Shown here: positions 1 to 5,306 of the stretch, one piece after another
How positions within the stretch are numbered: the stretch's first letter is position 1
Layout: every line of letters begins with the position of its first letter
Origin: an uncultured Lachnospiraceae bacterium
GTDB taxonomy: Bacteria; Bacillota; Clostridia; Lachnospirales; Lachnospiraceae
Direction of reading: 5' to 3'
Assembly (NCBI GenBank): GCA_946413945.1
Contig: CAMKMR010000140.1
Location: 1-5,421 of the forward strand
Length of the DNA: 5,421 nucleotides
Made by a program: the position numbers and the translations under genes
Notes under the pieces: generated by a model
Told to the model about the DNA's origin: nothing
Databases searched by the model: none
The model's input: the letters and a program-made list of their open reading frames with translations, nothing else

Positions 1-40
1 ATCGGAAAAGGAATGATGTGAAATGAAGATATTTTCTACA

Positions 41-106
41 TACAGTGTAAAAATCTGCGTAAGATCGATATCATTTTCCATGTAAATATTTACAGTGTGG
101 CATAAT
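41..106 (+). promoter_or_regulatory. Candidate autoregulated promoter/operator of the toxin-antitoxin operon
   Basis: Three TGTA/TACA elements precede the antitoxin gene. TACAgTGTA (41-49) is symmetric around one base. TGTAAATATTTACA (81-94) is a perfect 14-base palindrome. TACAGTGT recurs at 91-98, overlapping the palindrome. An extended -10 element, TGG-CATAAT, lies at 98-106, with no good -35 hexamer at the usual distance. Phd/YefM antitoxins are known to bind palindromes with TGTACA-type half-sites and to repress their own promoter, so these sites are plausible operators. The palindrome would sit between the -35 and -10 positions, where a bound repressor would block polymerase. The symmetry is seen directly; the promoter and operator roles are inferred. 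Confidence 0.5.
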
Positions 107-142
107 TGTGCTACGTTGTATTTGTATAGAGGAGGTGTTTTT

Positions 143-406
143 ATGCCGATAATTATGCCAATTAGAGATTTAAGAGATTCAAGCAGAGTGTCGGAACTTG
201 CTCATAAGCATCAGGAACCGATTTATGTTACAAAGAATGGTTATAGCGATCTTGTTGTAATGAGCGCAGAATACTATGAGCGATTTGCAAGAGAGAATAG
301 AATTGACCAGGCGATTTTCGAAGCGGAGCAGGAGTTTGCTGAGAGCGGAGAAGTAATTGATGCCAAAGTAGCTTTTGAGGAATTGGAGAAAAAGTATTTT
401 GGATAA
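143..406 (+). CDS. Type II toxin-antitoxin system antitoxin, Phd/YefM family
   Basis: An 87-residue protein that should bind and neutralise the toxin encoded next to it and repress the operon. Residues 1-45 have the Phd/YefM DNA-binding pattern: an MPI start, then SRVSELAHKHQEPIYVTKNG, then a hydrophobic strand (DLVVMS) and the motif AEYYE. Residues 50-87 are acidic and charged, as expected of the flexible toxin-binding tail. The ATG at 143 is chosen because AGGAGGT (130-136) lies six bases upstream. The frame is open further back to 95, but that extension has no ribosome binding site and would add 16 unrelated residues. The gene overlaps the toxin start by eight bases, a common arrangement for coupling translation. 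The family call is firm; the exact subfamily is not. Confidence 0.9.
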   Translation: MPIIMPIRDLRDSSRVSELAHKHQEPIYVTKNGYSDLVVMSAEYYERFARENRIDQAIFEAEQEFAESGEVIDAKVAFEELEKKYFG

Positions 407-701
407 GTATAAAGTTGTATTGCTAAAAAGAGCATATAGAGATATTGAAGACATATATGCCTATATTGCTCATGAGAAGCTGGCGCAGGAAAACGCTGAG
501 GGACAGATGAGCCGGATAAAGAAAGCAATTTTGGGCCTGGATCAGTTTCCTCAATCTCATCAAGACAGGATTGTTGGTCGTTATGCGGGTAAGGGCTATA
601 AACAACTGACTATTGATAACTATTTTACAATTTTCAGGACTGATGAGAAGAAAAAAATAGTTTATGTTGTGACGGTTCAGTATCAGGGGCGCGACCTTTA
701 A
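399..701 (+). CDS. Type II toxin-antitoxin system toxin, RelE/ParE family
   Basis: A basic protein of 100 residues if it starts at TTG 399. The opening MDKYKVVLLKRAYRDIEDIY is typical of RelE/ParE toxins: a first beta strand followed by a helical hairpin. Near residues 45-51 the LGLDQFP segment matches the common turn after the second helix. The second half forms the usual beta sheet, with YKQLTIDNYFTIF (67-79), VYVVTV (88-93) and a C-terminal RD. I prefer TTG 399 because GGAGA (385-389) lies nine bases upstream and the protein then begins as relatives do; an in-frame TTG at 375 lacks a binding site. No ATG fits. ParE members poison gyrase and RelE members cleave mRNA on the ribosome; the sequence alone does not settle which applies here. 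It is translated with the antitoxin that overlaps it. Confidence 0.86.
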   Translation: MDKYKVVLLKRAYRDIEDIYAYIAHEKLAQENAEGQMSRIKKAILGLDQFPQSHQDRIVGRYAGKGYKQLTIDNYFTIFRTDEKKKIVYVVTVQYQGRDL

Positions 702-757
702 AAAGTTTTTTACGATGAAATGCTTCTTTGGGTTGAACAATTTGGAGGTGCTAGGAA

Positions 758-1453
758 ATGAAGAAGATCATGTGGGCTATTTCATTTATTTCGCTTATTG
801 GAACTGTGATAGTGCTTCAGTTTATGCCTGATAGGATTCCAATGCACTATGACATGGCTGGGAATATAGACAGATGGGGTTCAAAATATGAGAGCTTGAT
901 CTTTCCAATACTAATTCTTGCAATTTCTTTACTATGGACATTTATGATTAAATATTTTGAAAAGAAAGAGCAGAAAGCTACAGACGAAAAACAAAGAGCT
1001 GATGCAAAAACAAATGCTAAAGTAATTAAAATAGTTGGTGTATCTATGGCGGCAATGTTTACAATCATGCAGGGATTTATTATGTATGGCTCATACCACG
1101 AGGCTATTTCTAACGCCGAGAAACAGACAATTGATACTAGTAAGGTGGCGACTATCCTGATGGGTATCATTTTTATTGTACTTGGGAATTTTATGACAAA
1201 GATAAGGGCAAATGGTGCAGTTGGTTTCAGGGTGAGCTGGAGCATGTATAATGAAAATACATGGAGAAAGAGTAATCGTTTTGCTGCCACTATGATAATG
1301 ATTGTGGGTGGATTAACCATTATCACAGCAGCCGTAATGAGGAATTCTTTTGGAGCAATGATGGTAATGTTGGGATATTTATTTATTTCAATAATAGTGG
1401 CATTGATCTATGCTCATAAGGTTTATAAAAAAGAAATTGCTGAAGGAAGATAG
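758..1453 (+). CDS. SdpI-family membrane protein with DUF1648-like N-terminus
   Basis: A 231-residue integral membrane protein with about six hydrophobic segments, near residues 4-23, 47-66, 90-112, 131-147, 176-194 and 198-220. After the first segment comes PDRIPMHYDMAGNIDRWGSK (24-43), the DUF1648 signature. After the fourth comes GFRVSWSMYNENTW with K171 and R174 (156-174), corresponding to the SdpI motif of the form GxRxxWxxxNxxxWxKxxR. In Bacillus subtilis, SdpI gives immunity to the SdpC killing factor and acts as its sensor, with the ArsR-type repressor SdpR. No SdpR-like or SdpC-like gene is visible here, so the role of this protein is open. A lysine-rich cytoplasmic-type loop lies at 67-88. 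GGAGGT (744-749) stands eight bases before the ATG. The gene follows the toxin by 56 bases with no convincing terminator, so cotranscription is possible. Confidence 0.85.
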   Translation: MKKIMWAISFISLIGTVIVLQFMPDRIPMHYDMAGNIDRWGSKYESLIFPILILAISLLWTFMIKYFEKKEQKATDEKQRADAKTNAKVIKIVGVSMAAMFTIMQGFIMYGSYHEAISNAEKQTIDTSKVATILMGIIFIVLGNFMTKIRANGAVGFRVSWSMYNENTWRKSNRFAATMIMIVGGLTIITAAVMRNSFGAMMVMLGYLFISIIVALIYAHKVYKKEIAEGR

Positions 1454-1466
1454 AATGGGCTATAAT
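1437..1466 (+). promoter_or_regulatory. Candidate promoter for the Nudix gene
   Basis: A perfect -10 hexamer TATAAT (1461-1466) lies 18 bases after TTGCTG (1437-1442), which keeps the TTG of a -35 element. It overlaps the 3' end of the SdpI-family gene and points toward the Nudix gene. Transcription would begin near 1473, giving a leader of about 120 bases that includes the hairpin at 1540-1571. The hexamers are seen; promoter activity is inferred. Confidence 0.4.
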
Positions 1467-1492
1467 ATCGGATAGCGGCTAAAGCGTATAAA

Positions 1493-1510
1493 ATGTAAAA
1501 GATGTAAAAG
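1493..1510 (+). repeat. Tandem 9-base repeat in the Nudix leader
   Basis: ATGTAAAAG occurs twice with no gap (1493-1501 and 1502-1510). It lies in a very AT-rich leader, just before the self-complementary TATAAA-AA-TTTATA (1511-1524). No function is evident. It could be slippage in low-complexity sequence. Confidence 0.6.
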
Positions 1511-1539
1511 TATAAAAATTTATAAAATAATGTAATCCT

Positions 1540-1573
1540 AAAAATATAACGGGGTATCCCGTTATATTTTTTT
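1540..1573 (+). terminator. Strong intrinsic terminator directly before the Nudix gene
   Basis: A perfect 14-base-pair stem (1540-1553 with 1558-1571) with a four-base GTAT loop. The GC-rich top is CGGG/CCCG, and the stem runs into an unbroken T tract (1567-1573). It would end transcripts from the SdpI-family gene. Because the left arm begins with a run of A, it could also work in the other direction. It stops only about nine bases before the Nudix ribosome binding site. A transcript starting at the upstream TATAAT promoter would therefore have to pass it, which makes attenuation possible. Confidence 0.85.
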
Positions 1574-1592
1574 AATGGAAGAAAGGACTGAT

Positions 1593-2081
1593 ATGGAACA
1601 TAATTGTGGATTTACAGATGGTAATCGTTGGTTTAGATATAGAGCTGCGGCTATAATCGTTGAAGATGGATATGTATTATTTGCAGGCAATGAAAAGGAT
1701 GATTATTACTATTCTATCGGCGGGGCTGTTCATATGGGAGAAACCGCAGAAGATGCAGTTAAAAGAGAAGTTTATGAGGAGACAGGGGTTTCTTATGAAG
1801 TTGATCATCTTGCAGTGATCCATGAGAATTTCTTTAGTGATAATCAGGGGGCACTTAAGGGGATGGATTGCCATGAGATAGCATTTTACTTTCTGATGAA
1901 ATCCAGAGGAACAAGAGAATTAAACAGCAATAGCTTTACCCAGGGGGGGATTAGAGAAAGCATGCATTGGCTCCCTATTGCAGAACTTGATAAATATAAG
2001 GCATTTCCAACTTTCATGAAGGAATATCTTCAATCAGAACATAATGGAGTTCAGCATATAGTGACGGATGAAAGAAAATAA
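1593..2081 (+). CDS. Nudix hydrolase
   Basis: A 162-residue cytoplasmic hydrolase of the Nudix superfamily, whose members cleave nucleoside diphosphates linked to another moiety using Mg2+ or Mn2+. The Nudix box GX5EX7REUXEEXGU is complete at residues 44-66 (G44, E50, R58, E59, E62, E63, G65). The rest of the fold is one Nudix domain: a starting strand with RYRAAAIIVEDG (15-26), the SIGGAV turn (41-46), and a C-terminal HWLPIAELDKYKAFP segment. It ends in QHIVTDERK. The substrate cannot be read from the sequence. I chose ATG 1593 because AAAGGA (1582-1587) lies five bases upstream. An in-frame ATG at 1575 abuts the terminator T tract and has no binding site. A fragment resembling its own C-terminus follows in the same frame. 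Confidence 0.92.
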   Translation: MEHNCGFTDGNRWFRYRAAAIIVEDGYVLFAGNEKDDYYYSIGGAVHMGETAEDAVKREVYEETGVSYEVDHLAVIHENFFSDNQGALKGMDCHEIAFYFLMKSRGTRELNSNSFTQGGIRESMHWLPIAELDKYKAFPTFMKEYLQSEHNGVQHIVTDERK

Positions 2082-2090
2082 AGCGTGACC

Positions 2091-2144
2091 ATGCCCTTCC
2101 TGATTGAGCATATTGTGACAGCAGAAAGAAATCAACGGTCTTAA
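2091..2144 (+). pseudogene. Remnant of a second Nudix-type C-terminus
   Basis: Ten bases after the Nudix stop codon, and in the same frame, the DNA reads MPFLIEHIVTAERNQRS followed by TAA. The part IEHIVTAER matches VQHIVTDER at the end of the intact Nudix protein. At DNA level, 2106-2135 and 2052-2081 agree at 23 of 30 positions. Two of the seven differences are silent third-position changes (ATA/ATT for Ile, ACG/ACA for Thr), which suggests divergence while coding rather than a recent copy. The likely explanation is the tail of a lost tandem Nudix gene, or an earlier longer version of the same gene. The short ATG reading frame has no ribosome binding site, so I do not think it is translated alone. 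Confidence 0.5.
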
Positions 2145-2269
2145 ATGATACCTGTCGGAATAGTCTGCAAGTGGAGCATTATATTAAAGAAGTCTGTAGC
2201 TTTGATATATAGACGTTTAGTAGGTGCCATGATAAAATTGTGAAATAAAGGGGATAAGGAGTATTAAAT

Positions 2270-3232
2270 ATGTTAGATGGAAGTGTATTTGCAGGAAATA
2301 CTTTTTTTTTCGGCTGGGAAGTAGCTTTACAGGAATGGCTTCAGGCCCTTATTAATTCTCCTGTTGGAATTGCAATCGTATCAGCTATGACCTATATGGG
2401 AGAAGAGCTGGTGCTTATTGCTGTGCTTGGAGTTCTTTATTGGTGGATCGATAAAGATTTTGGGAAATTTGTAGGAATGAATATTTTAGTTGGGCTTGTA
2501 GCAACTCCAATGCTAAAAAATATTTTTTTCCGTCGCAGACCATATTTTGATCATGAAAGCATAAAAATCTTAAAACCGGTTGATGCTTCTGCAGATATTT
2601 ATGATATAAGTGCGCAGGGGTATTCATTTCCAAGTGGTCATTCAACAAATTCGGCAATAATTTATGGGTCATTACCTGTATATAAGAAACATAAGTTACT
2701 GGTTGTGCTTGGATTCGTTGTTCCATTTTTGGTAGGAATTTCACGTGTCATGTTGGGAGCACACTATGTAACTGATGTTCTCGTAGGATGGACTTTGGGA
2801 GCATGTCTTTTGTTTATTTCTTCCTATTTGCAGAAACATGTGAAAAATCAGAATATGATGCATTTTATTCTGGCACTTTGTTTTATGCCGGGATTGTTTT
2901 ATTGCAAGACAACGGATTATTTCGCATCTTATGGAATGATGGTGGGATATTTCCTGGCAGCTCCATTTGAAGAGAAATTTGTTAAGTTTAAAGGAACGAA
3001 AAATCCGATAAAAGGAATCCTTAGAGTTATAGGTGGCGCAGCAATATATTTCATATTGAACATAGCTTTAAAAATGCCATTTTCTTCAGAATTTTTATCA
3101 AGTGCAACAATGCCATCGTTTATCGTAAGAGCATTAAGATATGGGATTATAATTTTTGTGGTTATCGGTGTATATCCACTGGCATTTGATAGAATTGGTA
3201 AGAAAAAAAATGACGAAAAAAGTGATAGATAA
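2270..3232 (+). CDS. PAP2-family membrane phosphatase
   Basis: A 320-residue integral membrane protein with the complete three-part PAP2 (type 2 phosphatidic acid phosphatase) active site. KX6RP is K83-P91, PSGH is residues 121-124 with the phosphate-contacting H124, and SRX5HX3D is S158, R159, H165 and D169, with H165 the expected nucleophile. Relatives remove phosphate from lipid phosphates or undecaprenyl pyrophosphate at the membrane face; the substrate here is unknown. Hydrophobic segments surround the site (about 32-58, 66-82, 143-157, 168-187). A C-terminal extension of about 130 residues adds more (195-212, 219-233, 249-267, 284-306). The tail is lysine-rich. AAGGAG (2256-2261) lies eight bases before the ATG. 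Codons 11-14 contain a run of nine T (2302-2310), a possible slippage site. Confidence 0.92.
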   Translation: MLDGSVFAGNTFFFGWEVALQEWLQALINSPVGIAIVSAMTYMGEELVLIAVLGVLYWWIDKDFGKFVGMNILVGLVATPMLKNIFFRRRPYFDHESIKILKPVDASADIYDISAQGYSFPSGHSTNSAIIYGSLPVYKKHKLLVVLGFVVPFLVGISRVMLGAHYVTDVLVGWTLGACLLFISSYLQKHVKNQNMMHFILALCFMPGLFYCKTTDYFASYGMMVGYFLAAPFEEKFVKFKGTKNPIKGILRVIGGAAIYFILNIALKMPFSSEFLSSATMPSFIVRALRYGIIIFVVIGVYPLAFDRIGKKKNDEKSDR

Positions 3233-3256
3233 TTTTCGTTATTTTCGTTATTTTTT
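3207..3256 (+). terminator. Weak terminator overlapping the PAP2 stop codon
   Basis: AATGACGAAAA and flanking A residues (3207-3219) can pair with TTTTCGTTATT and following T residues (3233-3245), giving 13 pairs with one G-U. The TAA stop codon lies in the 13-base loop. A tandem second copy, TTTTCGTTATTTTTT (3242-3256), offers an alternative right arm of 15 pairs ending in six T. It is AT-rich and therefore weak, so some read-through into the serine dehydratase genes is likely. Confidence 0.4.
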
Positions 3257-3292
3257 ATCCTGAATAAGAAACTTATTAAGAGGTAAATATTA

Positions 3293-3952
3293 ATGTCAAT
3301 TTTCGATATTATGGGGCCGGTAATGGTTGGACCTAGCAGCTCACATACTGCAGGGGCTTGCAGACTGGGACTTGTAGCTGGAAATCTCATGGGAGAGAAA
3401 ATAGTAGCTGCAAAGATAAATCTGTACGGATCATTTTTACTTACAGGAAGAGGCCATGGAACAGATAAGGCTCTGGTGGCAGGGCTTTTAGGATTTAAAA
3501 CAGATGATCTTAGAATTCCTGATAGCTTTAAATATGCTAAAGAAGAAGGGCTTATATTTGAATTTGGGGAAGCCAGATTAAAGGAAGCAAATCCTAATAC
3601 GGTGGAATTTATCCTGACGGGAGAAAGCGGCAGAGTGCTGGAAGTTGTGGGATCCAGTATAGGAGGCGGCCGGATCAATATTGAAAAGATCGATGGTATA
3701 ATAACAAATTTTTCAGGTGATTATCCAACACTTATCATTCGTATATTTGATCAGCCAGGGCATGTGGCAGAAGTTACAAGCATGCTGGCAAGTAAAGAGA
3801 TCAACATTGCAAATATGCAGATGTATAGAAATATGCGAGGGGGAGAAGCGGTCATGGTGATAGAATGTGATCAGGAAGTCCCAGATGAGTGTATTACATG
3901 GCTTAAAAAAGTTGAGGGAGTTAAGGACGCGGCATATCTTAGCCTGTCTTAG
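3293..3952 (+). CDS. sdaAB: L-serine dehydratase, iron-sulfur-dependent, beta subunit
   Basis: A 219-residue beta subunit of the two-part oxygen-sensitive L-serine dehydratase, which converts L-serine to pyruvate and ammonia in the cytoplasm. The N-terminal serine dehydratase beta domain starts with IMGPVMVGPSSSHTAGACRLG (6-26) and includes TGRGHGTDKA (51-60). Both are family hallmarks, and SSSHT contributes to the substrate site. Residues 144-219 form an ACT domain (LIIRIFDQPGHVAEVTSMLA, then INIANM), typical of clostridial beta subunits and usually a regulatory or structural small-molecule domain. The length is normal and the frame is intact. AAGAGGT (3278-3284) lies eight bases before the ATG. 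The partner alpha gene follows after 125 bases, an unusually wide and repeat-bearing gap. The last codons and stop are part of a 14-base repeat found again at 4006-4019. Confidence 0.95.
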   Translation: MSIFDIMGPVMVGPSSSHTAGACRLGLVAGNLMGEKIVAAKINLYGSFLLTGRGHGTDKALVAGLLGFKTDDLRIPDSFKYAKEEGLIFEFGEARLKEANPNTVEFILTGESGRVLEVVGSSIGGGRINIEKIDGIITNFSGDYPTLIIRIFDQPGHVAEVTSMLASKEINIANMQMYRNMRGGEAVMVIECDQEVPDECITWLKKVEGVKDAAYLSLS

Positions 3953-4019
3953 ATTGCATAGCCTATTTTGGCCGGGCAAAGACTATCTCATCATAGCCTA
4001 TTTTGGCCTGTCTTAGATT
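3942..4019 (+). repeat. Nested direct repeats between the serine dehydratase subunit genes
   Basis: Two exact direct repeats are arranged A-B-B-A. A is GCCTGTCTTAGATT (3942-3955 and 4006-4019), whose first copy contains the beta-subunit stop codon TAG. B is CATAGCCTATTTTGGCC (3957-3973 and 3992-4008). The second B and second A overlap by three bases. TAGCCT occurs three times within the region. The order suggests stepwise local duplication rather than a simple tandem array. No open frame or convincing hairpin explains it, and the only visible consequence is a longer spacer between the two genes. Confidence 0.8.
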
Positions 4020-4077
4020 CGTATCAGATTAAAAGATATGAATTCTTGAGAAAACAATAAAATGACGGAGATTAGTA

Positions 4078-5042
4078 ATGGAAAATTTGATATATCATTC
4101 AATTGCAGATATTTATAAAATAAGTGATAAAGATAAGTTATCTTTCTGGCAGGTGGTTCTTAAGAGAGAAGCCTATGAACAGGGTATTTCAGAAGAAGAA
4201 GTCTTCTCTAAAATGAGAAGGCTTTATCTTGTTATGAAAGAGGCAGATAAAAATTATGATGGAAAGCTTCGCTCGGAAAGTGGAATGAGTGGAGGAGATG
4301 GACTTAAATTTGAGCAGTATGATAATGAACGTTCCCTCTTTAGTCCATTTTCAAATAAGGTTTGTGAAAGAGCTCTTAAAATGGGAGAAAACAATGCCTG
4401 CATGAAGAGGATAGTTGCAGCCCCTACAGCAGGTTCCTGCGGAGTTATACCAGCGATTATGATCACTGCGGAGGAAGGCCTTAATCTCTCAGAAGATGAT
4501 ATAGTTAAAGCTTTGTTTGTGGCAGCAGGAATTGGAAATGTAATAGCTGAAAATGCCAGCATTTCCGGCGCCAGAGGCGGCTGCCAGGCGGAAATCGGAA
4601 GTGCATCAGCTATGGCTGCAGGAGCCTTGTTTTTCCTTAAAATGAAACTGAAAAAAAGTCTAATAATGATGAAATAGCGGATATTGAGATAGATAATGAA
4701 AAGTTGTCTAAAGATGACTTGTTTAGAGAAAATCTTTTAAAGGAGCAGGGGATAGGAAATGCATCAGCCTTTGCTCTGAGTAATATGCTGGGACTTAGCT
4801 GTGATCCTGTGGGAGGACTTGTTGAAGTTCCTTGTGTTAAGAGAAATGCTTCGGGGGCTATCAATGCAATCCTTGCAGCGGAACTAGCCTCAGCGGGAAT
4901 TAAAAGTGTCATTTCTCCGGATGATGTGATTGATTCCATGAGAAGAATTGGAGATTCAATGCATCCGGATCTTAAGGAAACTGCAATGGGAGGCCTTGCA
5001 ACAACAGAAAGCGCCAAAAAAGCCTTAAAAAATAAGGGCTAA
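4078..5042 (+). pseudogene. sdaAA: L-serine dehydratase, iron-sulfur-dependent, alpha subunit, frameshifted
   Basis: This is the alpha (catalytic, [4Fe-4S]-bearing) subunit, split into two frames. The first reads 199 residues from ATG 4078 (CGGAG at 4066-4070) to TAG 4675-4677. It includes AAPTAGSCGVIPA (C121) and GARGGCQAEIGSASAMAAGA (C169). The second frame, open from 4641 to TAA 5040-5042, holds SCDPVGGLVEVPCVKRN, ETAMGGLATT and the C-terminus. Family knowledge places cluster-ligand cysteines at GGCQ, CDPV and VEVPC, so the first fragment alone lacks two and should be inactive. One extra base would restore a 321-residue protein, longer than the usual roughly 290. The likely place is A7 at 4651-4657. 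Between SAMAA and ALSNMLGL the restored protein carries about 51 residues where relatives have about 20. The change could be a real mutation, transcript slippage or an assembly error. The second fragment has no binding site of its own. Confidence 0.85.
4651..4657 (+). other. A7 homopolymer at the sdaAA frame break
   Basis: Seven consecutive A residues lie inside the only interval (about 4641-4674) where the upstream and downstream frames of the alpha-subunit gene are both open. Adding one A joins the frames. The classic A-AAA-AAG slippery heptamer is present (4652-4658), but it is phased for the downstream frame, and no clear stimulatory hairpin or upstream Shine-Dalgarno element is seen. Programmed ribosomal frameshifting is therefore less likely than slippage, mutation or sequencing error. 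Confidence 0.6.
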
Positions 5043-5049
5043 GCGGTAC

Positions 5050-5078
5050 TTGACAAGAAATTTCAAATCTGATATATT
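5050..5078 (+). promoter_or_regulatory. Consensus sigma-A promoter for the riboswitch transcript
   Basis: TTGACA (5050-5055) is a perfect -35 hexamer. After exactly 17 bases comes TATATT (5073-5078), one base from consensus. It begins seven bases after the alpha-subunit stop codon, so the downstream unit has its own start. Transcription should begin near 5085, just ahead of the first riboswitch helix (5089), as expected for a leader RNA. Confidence 0.85.
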
Positions 5079-5088
5079 TTCTTTCAAT

Positions 5089-5187
5089 ATAGAGCGAGGG
5101 AGTAGCAACCATCTTGTTAGGTGGTAACTTAAATCGTCAGAACGAATTTATTCCGGTTAGGTTTTAATTGAGCGAGACTTGAACTAT
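5089..5187 (+). promoter_or_regulatory. yybP-ykoY family (manganese-sensing) riboswitch
   Basis: The conserved blocks occur in the right order: GGGAGTAG (5098-5105), CGTCA (5135-5139), CCGG (5153-5156) and AGCGAGAC (5171-5178). They match my memory of the Bacillus subtilis yybP leader. Helices fit as well. P1 pairs 5089-5098 with 5178-5187 (two internal mismatches). A hairpin pairs ACCATC (5108-5113) with GGTGGT (5120-5125). P3 pairs AACTTAA (5126-5132) with TTAGGTT (5157-5163), flanking the conserved CGTCA and CCGG loop. Members of this class bind Mn2+ between two docked loops and usually activate metal-export or related membrane genes. No covariance search was possible, so the assignment rests on motifs and pairing. 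Confidence 0.8.
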
Positions 5188-5215
5188 TAATATGGTTCTT
5201 GGTTTCGCTTTTTTT
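5171..5215 (+). terminator. Riboswitch-controlled intrinsic terminator
   Basis: AGCGAGACT (5171-5179) pairs with GGTTTCGCT (5201-5209) with two G-U pairs. GAAC (5181-5184) pairs with GTTC (5195-5198) across a small internal loop. Seven T follow (5209-5215). The left arm contains the conserved 3' block of the aptamer and most of the P1 3' strand, so aptamer and terminator cannot form together. Metal binding should stabilise P1 and let transcription continue, an ON switch. The same hairpin would stop read-through from the serine dehydratase genes. Confidence 0.85.
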
Positions 5216-5306
5216 GTATGATAGAAAATGGTTATCCTATTTTTTGTTATGGTAGGGACTGGCTACCTATAAAAAGCGGAATAAATGGAAAGGGGAGAAA
5301 AACAAA

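Noticed and set aside
699..720. AAAAAGTTTTTT after the toxin stop codon as a terminator
   Set aside because: The two arms leave no loop and contain no G-C pairs, so a stable hairpin cannot form.
847..1326. Minus-strand open frame opposite the SdpI-family gene
   Set aside because: Its hydrophobic composition mirrors the membrane codons on the other strand and it has no ribosome binding site or known motif.
2202..2236. Promoter for the PAP2 gene (TTGATA with GATAAA)
   Set aside because: The spacing of 23 bases is too long, and other combinations in 2082-2269 have a poor -35 or -10. I see no convincing promoter there.
2145..2243. A 32-residue hydrophobic, basic open frame (start MIPVGIV) between the Nudix and PAP2 genes
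   Set aside because: No ribosome binding site precedes its ATG, it follows the Nudix remnant directly, and it resembles nothing I know. Chance open frame is the simplest reading.
2929..3678. Long minus-strand open frame across PAP2 and sdaAB
   Set aside because: It runs opposite two well-supported genes, crosses the gap between them, and its translation shows no recognisable family. It is a shadow frame.
4650..4660. Programmed -1 ribosomal frameshifting in sdaAA as a normal mechanism
   Set aside because: The A-AAA-AAG heptamer is in the wrong phase, no upstream Shine-Dalgarno element or downstream hairpin is evident, and no such mechanism is known to me for this family. Kept only as a remote alternative.
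5021..5040. Hairpin AGCCTTA/TAAGGGCT at the end of sdaAA, followed by a T run only on the minus strand
   Set aside because: It lies within codons of the alpha gene, has a bulge, and no minus-strand gene exists here for it to terminate.
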